From Tyto alba (lineage: Eukaryota; Chordata; Aves; Strigiformes; Tytonidae): a stretch of 64,000 bases of DNA. The notes under the pieces were generated by a model, which ran no database searches, was not told the DNA's origin, and saw only the letters and a program-made list of their open reading frames with translations. Numbering within the stretch: the first letter of the stretch is position 1; every line of letters starts with the position of its first letter. Made by a program: the position numbers and the translations under genes. Location: contig NW_024881324.1 of assembly GCF_018691265.1 (NCBI RefSeq), positions 10,109,730-10,173,729 of the forward strand, in the 5' to 3' direction. Positions 42,708 to 50,692 of this stretch are shown here, piece after piece.

Positions 42708-42772
42708 ATCCAGAGAAAATAAAAATAGCAATATCCAGAGAAAATAAAGATAGCAAAAAATAAAGATAGCAA
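42708..42772. repeat. 24-bp degenerate tandem repeat
   Basis: Two near-identical units starting ATCCAGAGAAAATAAA at 42708 and 42732, then a partial third (AATAAAGATAGCAA) to about 42772. The following sequence to about 42797 stays A/G-rich and repeats AGCAAGAAA. Confidence 0.8.
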
Positions 42773-43198
42773 GAAAAGAAAAAAACAGCAAGAAAGAATT
42801 ACACACATCATTGAATAAAATTAAGTAGACCAACTTTAATTTCAGAGAGAAAGAGCTGTCTTTCCCTGTGAAACTTTTCCCAATTTCAGAAATGGTCATG
42901 CTGAACCCAGGAAAAATCAGAGGAGGGAGATATAATTTGGAAACAGCTTGGGAATGGGGCCTTTCATTGCTCTTGATCCAAGCTGGAGTTTCAGCCATAT
43001 GTCAGGTGTATTTTGAGACGATTAGAGTATGGCCACGCTGGAAAGTGGTGGCCCTCTTCTCCATATGCTTCCCTTTGTCCTTCTTAAATTTCATCCTGGA
43101 TTAGAAGAGCCTCTCACTTAAAAAGGAGATAGATCATGACCATGGAAAGTTTACTCTTTGAGAGAAGAAGTGAGATTAGTTCTAGTTAGAAGAATAGG

Positions 43199-43280
43199 AG
43201 CCCTGACTCTGCAGCCTTGCCTCTGCAGTCAGCACAATGTTTCCATTGGCTTCAGGTAGAATATTTTTTTGATCAGGTCG
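43199..43280. repeat. Ancient interspersed repeat fragment (ccctgactctgcag type)
   Basis: AGCCCTGACTCTGCAGCCTTG at one end and TTTGATCAGGTC at the other, with TTCCATTGGCTTCAGGTAG between. The layout matches the old element gccctgatcctgcag..cccattgacttcagtggg..ggatcaggcc. Confidence 0.45.
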
Positions 43281-45450
43281 TTTATTATAAGTAAGAATGT
43301 ACTTTTACACTGTTCTGTGTTCAGTACCATAAATCCCAGCACATACCATGCCTTTCTTTTTTCACCAGGGGTTCTGGCCTGAGTTACTGAATCTCTTTTT
43401 GCCATGGAGCTCGCTTTGAGAAGGAGCAAACCTCTGGGACAGACCCTGGTACTTGTATGCGAGCCAATCTTAAGATAAAATGCTTCATGTTCCCTTTTGC
43501 TTATTCAGTGAGACAAACAGACTGTTAAATACCGGTTTTCAGTCCAGCTCATTAATGCAAACCAGGGTAAGCTGCAGTTTATGCTCCTATGCCAGAAGGT
43601 AAATAGCACGGGGTCAGGGGCGGGGGCACATCCCCTTCTGCCCCTGCTGCACGTGAATGGGCACCTGGGGCAGGCTGGGCAGCACGGAATGGCTTCGGCC
43701 ACTCTTCCCAAAGCCTGCAAGCCCCTGGCATCAGGGCATCTCCCCCTCCGTGGGACCTTTGCATTGCCGCTTGGTCTCGGCACTGTGCGGGGCTCTTACT
43801 TTACCTCACGCTGCTCTGGGGACCCCAAAAGACCAGTGGGTGCCCATCATTATGCCGAGCGGCAGGATGAGCAAGCAGTGGGGTCAGTTTAGGGGGAAGG
43901 AAAGGAAGAGGAAAGCCAGGTTTTGAATCCAGGCATGAGCAGAGTAAACCCTGGAAGGAACAGGTTTAATTTTAGGATAGTCTCTCAAGAATCCCTTAAA
44001 CAGCTGGCTAGGAATTTGGGCTACTAAAGCCCACCCACGGCACCATTTAGCCTGGCCACATACAAAATCCAGATTGCCAGCCTTAATAACAGCACAAGTG
44101 CTGCTGAGGTGCTCCTCTGCTGCCAGAATTGCTCCTCTCTTCCCACTCTCTCCCAGGAGAGAAAACAGGAGAAACTGGGATGGGATTGTCGATGCACGGC
44201 CCCTTCCCTAGCAGGGGCAACCGACACCACCCGCTCGCTGGCCACTTTGGCTGGGCGAGAGGCAGTGCCTCAACAATTTGCTTGTTTATTTTCCCTGCCA
44301 AAGGCAACCACCAGTAGGGAAAGAAATGGAAAAACAGGAAGTGTTAGTGAGGTCTCTTCACACCTGACAGAGATCACGGATCCATGCGCATCCTGAGCAG
44401 TTCAGGCAGGTGATGCAGAGATCAAAGGGGGGCTCCAGGGCCGCATCCTGACCTGCAGAAGCACAAGGGTTCCCAGTTCCTTCCCACTGCCCGGGCCAGG
44501 CTCTGCTGTTGGACCCTGGCTGCCTGCACTGACACGTCTCATCTGAATTACTACCCCAAAACATAGAACAGCATGAAGGGAACATGATATGGGCTTTATT
44601 TAGCCTTCTGGTGCTCAGGTGTGAAAAAATGCTACAAATGAATGAATATTGACCAGAAATCCAGAAAACTTTCAGAAATTCTTAACGGTGACTGCTGTCA
44701 ATGTTTGTGCTACATACTTCGTATTGCATTTGTTTGTAAAGGTTTGTTTTTAAAAAAAACACCACCAAACACACTGTTTTATCCATGGACTAACTCTTGC
44801 GGGGTTCTTTTTCCAGTTGGATCAGAGGTTATTAAATCCATTTATTTGCTTTAAGCATCTTTCCAGCTATAACTGCTTTAGGCCAATGTTTGGAGACAAG
44901 CAAAGTTTGACTATTGCTCTAGCTCTTTCCTGGGCTTGGGCCAGGCTCCAGTGAGGCCTCCATCTTCAACTTGCCTGGGCTGGGACTTTTCGGATAGTAT
45001 GGTAATAAATAACATAACACTGCCTAGTTCAATATAACTGGCAAAACATGCAGTATATGCATATTTTCCTCTAAGTTCATCTATATCCTACCCCTTACTG
45101 GCCATATTTTAATGGTACAATTAATCGAACATTAGAATTTGTACTATTGGATGAAAAAGACATCAGCTACATGAGAATGCTGCTCCAAGAAAAATTCATT
45201 TGTCCAATTAAAATTTCACCATGAAGCCTTGATGAGAAAGCTTGAAGGTAGAATAAGTATTATCTGTTGTCTCACATTTGGCACAAACTTTCTGTGTTGT
45301 GATCTGGCTAATCTGATAGAAAGGCAATTGTGCACACACTTCATCTAGGACAGCTTTGTACGTGGGACAATCTACCTCCATGGTCATGGAGGCACAGCCT
45401 ACGGAAGAGAGGGACATAGGGAAAACAAGCCAATACAGTAATTAAAAATA

Positions 45451-45456
45451 TTTATT
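45451..45456 (-). terminator. EDN1: Probable main EDN1 polyadenylation signal AATAAA
   Basis: AATAAA on the minus strand, followed about 20 nt later by a T/G-rich stretch (TTGGCTTGTTTTCCC), the usual downstream element. It gives a 3' UTR of about 1.14 kb. Confidence 0.65.
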
Positions 45457-45888
45457 TCTGAAGATATTTACCTTGATAGGCATAAAGCATTTCTCAATTT
45501 CATACAGAAATACATAAAACATGCATAGACCAATATGGCCTACTTTAATGTGTATTCAACATGGTAAATATAATGAAGAACTTGTGTGAATATAAATACT
45601 AAACACAAAAAATAAGCACATAAGATTCAACCTGTCAGCAAATTCAACGTGAACAAATTCACTGCTATAAACATTCACCCAATATTAGCCTTTTGATATA
45701 ATTCAAAACAACCCTTTGTCTCGATGCATTTCCAACAAACAAGGCACTGAGTAAATCTCACAACATCCTCTGGTACATCCCCACTTCAGTGCATTTTTGG
45801 TGGCATGTAAGACACAACAACCTCTATTATTAGAATTTCAGTTAGCCAAATATCCTTGTTATGGGAAACCTAGTAGTGTCCTCTACCT

Positions 45889-45894
45889 TTTATT
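45889..45894 (-). terminator. EDN1: Possible proximal EDN1 polyadenylation signal AATAAA
   Basis: A second AATAAA about 680 nt after the stop codon. Use of it would remove all three AUUUA motifs. Whether it is used cannot be told from sequence. Confidence 0.35.
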
Positions 45895-46575
45895 TTATGT
45901 TGAAGAGTCCTTTGGTATCCAAAGCATAAAGGACTTTGACTATGCAAACAAACACAGTGTCTAACCCACATTCAGATAACTCTGGTTGTACAAGTAAACT
46001 AGACTTCTGAAAAAAGGCAAAGGGTTGCAGCTGATTAATAAAGGCAATAACAAGGTGTAAAAATACTCTAGCAGGAGTGCAACAAACAGTATGCGAGGTA
46101 GACATATATATGCAGTAAGTCCTGATTAAAGTAGCTCTGTGGCTTTCATTTTTGCATTTTAATCAAAAGGCAGTTTTTCACTTTGAAGTTTGTCCACTCA
46201 GATCTTGCTTTCTGTCCTTTCTAAGCACACCTGTGAGGTCTTTCTTGCAAGATGCTTTTGATGTAGACCCTGAAAGCTACTCAACTGATGGGTAACATTC
46301 CAGAAGCAATATTCAAACGTTGTTTCTTCAGAAAGATGGCTTTTCATGTACGTTACTATGGTTTCCCCTTCACCCTCTCTACCCATCCATCTGAATTCGA
46401 AAATGATGAAATCCTTTGCTTTTATACCTCCAAACACAAGACTTCCTTAGTGTTTTGGTTTGCTGCGCAAACACTTAGAGAGGCCCTGTGCCATTGTGGA
46501 ATGTTAGAAGTCAAGAGAGTTTTGGGGATGCTTTGACAGCAATTGTGATGGAGAAACATCCAGGTGATCTTCCCA

Positions 46576-46714
46576 CTAGGATGCTTCCAGGCTTTCCCAG
46601 ATGCGTTGCCTTTTGTTCGCCCTGTTATGTTTCAGCTTCCGCCCTTTCTGGAGCTCAGCCTTCAGCTTGGCGATACTGAAGGAAGCTTTGATACTGTTAC
46701 CAATGGCTTCCAGC
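46576..46714 (-). CDS. EDN1: EDN1 coding exon 5 (C-terminal propeptide and stop)
   Basis: The acceptor is TTGGTTTTGCAG|GCTGG; 139 coding nt run to TAG at 46578-46576. It encodes residues 161-205. The Asn-Ser-x-Lys-x-Ser-Phe and His-Asn-Arg-Ala pieces match the human C-terminal propeptide. After His-Asn-Arg-Ala the human protein ends within two residues, whereas this one continues for about a dozen, with a basic stretch (NKRQR) and an acidic end (WESLEAS). Confidence 0.92.
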
Positions 46715-49700
46715 CTGCAAAACCAATAAATACACATTCAGGGTTACAAGATGCACCTCCAGCGTGCAGACAGTTTCTGATTAAACAAGCCTCAATGTAG
46801 ACTTCTGCCACGGGACCCTCAGTAACTGCTGATTGCTCTACCTCTGTTAGAATTACACTAACTTAAGCCACTTGAAATATTGGATTCAGAATTGAAATGC
46901 AAACATTAAAATAAGTTAAAATATTAATTCAAACACAGATGCTCTAGACTTCCTTAAACAGCATGTAACCAATCAAGAAGTCTTCAGTGTTATTCTTTTC
47001 GGCTGTTTCGTTTCTTTTAGGTAAATCTCTTCCTGGTTCCAATGAAATGGGTGCATTTTTCCAGTAAGAAAACAAGCCCCATTTTCAAAGATTATTTAAG
47101 ACTTCCAGGGCCTAAGTTTCACTCAAAATCATCGGGCTGCCTGCTCCCATAAATCTTATTCCACTTGTGATAGTATCACTAGAGAGTCTTCTCCTGTATG
47201 GGCAAACTTCCGTATGCCATACTTTTACACGGGCATATGGCCAAACACTGAACGCCGGAGCTGATTTAGCTGTACTAACACTCAGCTTCAAAGCTGACTT
47301 CACCTCTGTGGGGTTCGTGGCGGCACCAAGTCCCACGCATGAGTCTCTGAACTGCACTGTGGCGTGATATTGCTGTCTACTGCCGCTCAATTTATTATGC
47401 ATGGACCTCAAAGGGCAGTCCTGAAATTTACTCCTAGTCTCAAATATTAAACTGTGCTCAAATATTAGTCTTCATTTTCCCTTTCCTTAACTTTTTTGCC
47501 ATAATTTCCATCACTAACATCCTATACTCATTTTATACGGGTTTACTGGACAATGTAATGGATAAGGCAGGTATATATCTGTCTCCTGCATTCTAAAAAG
47601 CCAGCCAAACCAACCAGATGAAACAATATATTTAAAATCTGGATAGATCAATAGTGTGTATATATATATATATATATTTTTTTCCCCCTCTCCAGTAAAA
47701 TGAAGTATCTAAGAAAAGGAATTCTGATTCAAGTCCATACTAGAATAGCTGGAACACAATATTTTTAAGTAGTTAAGATAGTGCATGAGAACACTAAAAT
47801 GACAGGTTCTATTTCTTCTGTCAGTATTTCATTATTTCATACTCCTTCGAAGTTTGGTGTATCTTTAGGCCTGTAACTAAGCCTGTTTCCTCTAAGCAAA
47901 TGGAGGATGCTAGGCAGAACTCAGCACCCATGTCTTCACAAGGTAAAAACCCACAGCATGAAGAAAATCCCTCAAGATATCCCCACTGATTCCTCCCTAA
48001 CTCTCAAGCTGAAATCACCAGCTAAGCCCACGCTGACCTGAAGGCAGGTGAACTCTGCTCTCTATTGCTATTCCGAGGAACTACACCACGATGAGAAGAA
48101 ACTCACCGCTTCATTTTCCTGCTGTCAACAAGCTGTCGGTTCATGCATTTTGGACCAATGCAATTACCAGCTTTGTTGCGGCGACGCAAGGTTTTCTCCA
48201 CTGTGGACTGAGCCCTGTTAAAAGTGAAAAGGCGCTGCTGTTAAAAAAAAAAAAAAAAAGAGTCTGCAGCCCACAAGGCAAGGCATCTCATCAACCACTT
48301 CTCAAGGCATATAATAAGTGAACTTTCTGGGCCAAACCATCGTATGTATCACAGTAGTGTGAGCACTCAGGTAGGAGGGCAAGGCTTTGGGGAGATTATT
48401 CACTCAGCAGATGCCAAAACGAGTAAGTCTACCACAATCCATCCCTTTTACATGCATTGCCTTTTAAAGAGTAACAACAATAGACGCACCAGAGATCTTT
48501 TCCCTTCTGGCAGAAGTTCAGACATTTCTTGTCCTGCTGGTTGGCACATCGGCATCTGCTGCTAGGTTCAGCGAGCATCTCCGGCACCATGTCCTTAAGC
48601 GATCTTCTGGATCGAGAAGGGCCTCCGAGACCATACGGAACAGTCTTCCTACGATCAAAGAGACAACATGAAAGTCATTCAAATAATTTTGTGGCTTCAA
48701 AACAGTGGGGTATTTTGGGCAACCTTATCAATGGGATTGACTGCATGAGCAAAGGCTGTGGGTCTAGGAATGCCTCGTTGGTCACAGTTTCCATGAAAGT
48801 GCTTCTGATTATCCTGCAACATATTCATTAGCATGGCTACTGACAAAGCTAATGACCTTTTAATTGTGATTTCATAAAGCTGCTGTGCCTTCCTGTATGA
48901 TAGAAAGCAATAAAACCTCATCTCTTTGAACTTTGGTAACTGCCAACACTGAAAGCAGCAATAAAAGCAAGGAACAGATCCTCTCCACTCTGAGGAAACC
49001 CAGCAGCTGAACAAATCACAAAGTCAGCATTTGCAGCATTAGGTGAGGCTCTGGCTCACTACTTTTTGGTGAGGGGAGTGTAGAAATGGATACTGTACAT
49101 AACCCTATTAACATGTGGGATGCGTTAATTTGCAGCAGAGAGCAACAAGCGGGATCGAGGAGCCGCCCTGTGTCAAAGTAAGCCTTCCAACTTGTTGGAA
49201 AGAAAATGGGTCAGACAAAACCAGGTTGGCAAAACCGTACTTTTGGCATTTTGTCTGCTTCTGATTCATAGCAAAAAGTATCCCGCAGCCTTTGCTAAGC
49301 AGCACCCAAAGGAAGTACTCCCGCCCAGACCTGAGGAACGCAGGTGCGTCGGGGCTATTCGGAGCTACCTGCTCTCGATCTAGGTGGTCAAATCCCACTC
49401 GCTTTCTCCCAGCAAAAAATCTCGCTGCTAAACTCGGCAGAAAAGCAGGAGCGGCCGGGGAGGGGGGGGGGAAGCAAAAGGAGAGAGCGTGCAAATAACT
49501 CTTCTCTCCTCTCCTTCCCGTTTCTGCAGGGGGGTTTGCGGTTCTTAATTTTTTTCCTTCTTCCCGCCCGCCCCCCCCCCCCCCCCCGCCAGCTTCACCT
49601 TTTTCCAACCGAAGCGGAACCCAGCACTCGGCAACTGCCAAAATCCAGCACACCCCACCCGCCCCCCCCGCAAGCCCTCGGTCCACTCACTCACTCGGGG

Positions 49701-50058
49701 GTGTTGATCCAGATGATGTCGAGGTGGCAGAAGTAGACGCACTCCTCGTCCAGCAGCGAGGAGCAGGAGCAGCGCCGGGCGCGGCGGGGCGCGGCGGCGC
49801 CCGCGGGGGGGGGCGGCGCGGCGCCCGCTTCGGCTCCGGGGGCTGCGGGAGGGAGCGGCAGCGCTCAGCACCCGCGGCCACTACGCACCCCGCGCAATCT
49901 CCGCCGCCAGCACCCCCCACCCCCCCCACCCCTGGGGGTGCCAGGAGCCCCGATCGGCAGCCCCCACCCCGCGGGCTGAGAGCCGGGGACCTACCTGCCG
50001 GCAGCAGCCCCGGGCAGAGCACGAAGAGCAGCGAGACGATTATCTGGGTATAATCCAT
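46576..50058 (-). CDS. EDN1: Preproendothelin-1, five coding exons
   Basis: Precursor of endothelin-1, a secreted vasoconstrictor and developmental peptide acting on G-protein-coupled receptors EDNRA and EDNRB. Joining 50058-49995, 49842-49695, 48648-48490, 48214-48107 and 46714-46576 gives 618 nt, 205 residues plus TAG. Residues 1 to about 17-21 are a hydrophobic signal peptide starting [17 protein letters not shown], close to human EDN1. RRARR (41-45) is the furin-type site before mature endothelin at 46-66 (starts [11 protein letters not shown], ends HLDIIW; Cys 46, 48, 56, 60). The converting-enzyme bond is Trp66-Ile67. RSRR (83-86) ends big endothelin. The endothelin-like peptide is 103-117 (starts [11 protein letters not shown]). 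The start has G at -3 and +4 and no upstream ATG in the leader. EDN2 is excluded by the EDN1-type signal peptide, Leu at mature position 6 instead of the Trp of EDN2, and the gene-poor setting. Regulation is described under the promoter and 3' UTR entries. Confidence 0.97.
47100..47400. other. CpG-enriched patch in EDN1 intron 4
   Basis: Within an AT-rich intron this block has CpG in several places (for example acgccggag, gtggcggc, cacgcatgag, gtggcgtgat). It has no reading frame or repeat that I recognise. It could be an intronic enhancer or the remains of an old inserted element. Confidence 0.4.
47659..47676. repeat. (TA)n microsatellite in EDN1 intron 4
   Basis: About nine TA units followed by a T run and a C-rich stretch. 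Confidence 0.9.
48107..48214 (-). CDS. EDN1: EDN1 coding exon 4 (propeptide)
   Basis: The acceptor is TTTTAACAG|GGCTC and the donor AAGCG|GTGAGT; the exon is 108 nt. It encodes residues 124-160, including a C-x4-C pair (142, 147) and a Gln-Leu-Val segment that align with the human EDN1 propeptide. No separate hormone activity is established for this part. Introns 3 (48215-48489, 275 bp) and 4 (46715-48106, 1392 bp) flank it. Confidence 0.93.
48243..48259. repeat. A17 tract (T17 in transcript) in EDN1 intron 3
   Basis: Homopolymer ending about 29 nt upstream of the exon 4 acceptor on the minus strand, so it also forms part of the polypyrimidine region. Confidence 0.9.
48490..48648 (-). CDS. 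EDN1: EDN1 coding exon 3 (big-endothelin tail, endothelin-like peptide)
   Basis: The acceptor is GATCGTAG|GAAGACT and the donor CTCTG|GTGCGT; the exon is 159 nt and completes the Glu71 codon. It encodes the Val-Pro-Tyr-Gly-Leu-Gly segment conserved in big endothelin, the RSRR processing site (83-86), a spacer, and the endothelin-like peptide with a second C-x-C ... C-x3-C cysteine set (103, 105, 113, 117). The tail has one more residue than human before the dibasic pair, so predicted big endothelin is 39 residues, not 38. Intron 2 (48649-49694) is 1046 bp. Confidence 0.95.
49571..49587. repeat. C17 homopolymer in EDN1 intron 2
   Basis: Seventeen C on the plus strand, G17 in the transcript, about 110 nt downstream of the exon 2 donor. 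G runs near a donor can act as intronic splicing enhancers; that role is inferred. Confidence 0.85.
49695..49842 (-). CDS. EDN1: EDN1 coding exon 2 (mature endothelin-1)
   Basis: The acceptor is CCTCCCGCAG|CCCCC and the donor GA|GTGAGTGAG; the exon is 148 nt and enters in phase 1. It encodes a short Ala/Pro-rich linker (residues 22-40, with four consecutive Pro), the RRARR furin-type site, the full 21-residue hormone, and Ile-Asn-Thr-Pro of the big-endothelin tail. All four disulphide cysteines (mature positions 1, 3, 11, 15) and the C-terminal HLDIIW receptor-binding segment are present. The exon is strongly GC-rich and lies inside the CpG island. Mature residues 7 (Leu, codon CTG) and 9 (Glu, codon GAG) differ from human ET-1. 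Confidence 0.97.
49995..50058 (-). CDS. EDN1: EDN1 coding exon 1 (signal peptide)
   Basis: This is 64 coding nt: ATG at 50058-50056, 21 codons, then one base of a split Ala codon. The donor reads GGCAG|GTAGGTCC, a good consensus. It encodes a short uncharged hydrophobic segment with a Ser-Leu-Leu-Phe-Val core, as in human EDN1. Cleavage probably falls between residues 17 and 22; the exact bond is inferred. Intron 1 (49843-49994) is only 152 bp. Confidence 0.95.
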
Positions 50059-50246
50059 AGCAGCGGCGAGGAAATAGAAATTAAAAAAAAAAAAAAAAAT
50101 TAAAAAAAAGGGGGGGGGATGAAATTAATAAATGGGAAAAAAGAGGGGAAAATCTCTCCCGGCGTCGGGATGCAGAGCGGTGTCCCGTCCCCCGCGGGGC
50201 GCGGCGTGGGGGCAGGCAGCGGCTCGGTGCGCCCCGGCGCGTCTGC
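50059..50246 (-). other. EDN1: EDN1 5' untranslated region (start inferred)
   Basis: The transcription start near 50246 is inferred from the TATA box about 31 bp upstream. The leader would be about 190 nt with no upstream ATG. Read on the minus strand it contains C9 directly followed by T8 (50118-50102), then a T17 tract (50099-50083), a marked polypyrimidine segment close to the start codon. The tract lengths could be affected by assembly error. Confidence 0.7.
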
Positions 50247-50268
50247 CTGGCGCGGCGGTCCCCGGCGC

Positions 50269-50380
50269 CCTTTTATAGCGAACCCCCATGGAGCGGGTAA
50301 ACAGCCCCGGCGCTATTTTATCCCGAGACAATGTTATTCTGCTCTTAGTCACCGCGCGGCAACGTGCGGGCCGAGATAAG
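50269..50380 (-). promoter_or_regulatory. EDN1: EDN1 core and proximal promoter (TATA, AP-1, HRE, GATA)
   Basis: On the minus strand the TATA box CTATAAAAGG lies at 50278-50269. Upstream come a forkhead-type GTAAACA (50296-50302, plus strand), a conserved AACATTGTCT block (50335-50326), the AP-1 site GTGACTAA (50352-50345), a hypoxia-response core ACGTG (50362-50366, plus strand), and the GATA site CTTATC (50380-50375). With the start at about 50246 these lie near -103, -118 and -132, close to the functional AP-1, HIF-1 and GATA sites known in the human EDN1 promoter. The module fits endothelial and hypoxia-responsive control. Site function is inferred from this similarity. Confidence 0.9.
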
Positions 50381-50426
50381 GGCCGGGCTGGGAAGGAAAT
50401 CGCCTGCGAACTTCAGAAGCGGCGGC

Positions 50427-50495
50427 GGGGGGGGGGGGGGGGGGGGGGGGCAGAAGAGGCGAGGGGGGGGGGCCGGGGCGGGGCGGGGCGGGGGG
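50427..50495 (+). repeat. G24 tract followed by GGGGC-type repeats
   Basis: Twenty-four G in a row (50427-50450), then a G10 run and several GGGGCGGGGC units through 50495. The repeats hold overlapping Sp1/KLF GC boxes and meet the formal G-quadruplex pattern on the plus strand. They lie about 180-250 bp upstream of the inferred EDN1 start. Confidence 0.9.
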
Positions 50496-50639
50496 CGCCG
50501 CGTGCCGCGCCGAGGGCGGGCCGCCAGGGGGCGCCCTGCCGCCTCGCACCTGAGGGCGGGCCGGCAACCCTCAGCCGCTGGTGCCCGGCGGGACAGCGTC
50601 GCCCTTCGCCGTAACCGCTGTAATTATTGCGATTGTTGT

Positions 50640-50692
50640 CAGCGTTGTTGTTTATTATCATCATTATTATTTGTTATCACTATTATTATTGT
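50640..50692. repeat. ATT-rich imperfect trinucleotide repeat inside the island
   Basis: A run of TTG, ATT and ATC triplets (for example TTATTATCATCATTATTA) forms an AT-rich island between two very GC-rich blocks. It is a degenerate microsatellite with no coding meaning. Confidence 0.75.

Larger units (their letters stand above)
32600..45434. other. Proximal downstream flank of EDN1, no gene recognised
   Basis: Holds several fragments of an old interspersed repeat with the caaattctgc / gacttcaatgg signature (separate entries), GC-richer patches at about 40130-40340 and 43600-43870, and simple repeats. No coding exon is supported. Confidence 0.55.
45435..46575 (-). other. EDN1: EDN1 3' untranslated region with AU-rich elements
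   Basis: About 1.14 kb from the stop codon to the inferred cleavage site, near the length known for human EDN1. Three AUUUA pentamers (TAAAT on the plus strand) occur at 45752-45756, 45593-45597 and 45565-45569, all in the distal half. AU-rich elements in the human 3' UTR are known to make the transcript short-lived, and the same role is inferred here. Confidence 0.75.

Noticed and set aside
45208..45417. 69-residue minus-strand frame with several cysteines just past the EDN1 poly(A) site
   Set aside because: It is short, has no splice context or family I recognise, and does not align with endothelin propeptides.
49108..49686. 192-residue minus-strand frame
   Set aside because: It lies in EDN1 intron 2, is low in complexity (poly-Gly from the C17 tract) and has no recognisable domain.
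49687..50058. Unspliced 123-residue minus-strand frame starting at the EDN1 ATG
   Set aside because: It reads through intron 1 and leaves the endothelin frame; a consensus donor at 49994 and acceptor at 49843 restore the hormone frame.
46576..50058. EDN2 or EDN3 as the identity of the gene
   Set aside because: The signal peptide matches EDN1, mature position 6 is Leu (Trp in EDN2), residues 2 and 4-6 differ from EDN3, and promoter and 3' UTR fit EDN1.
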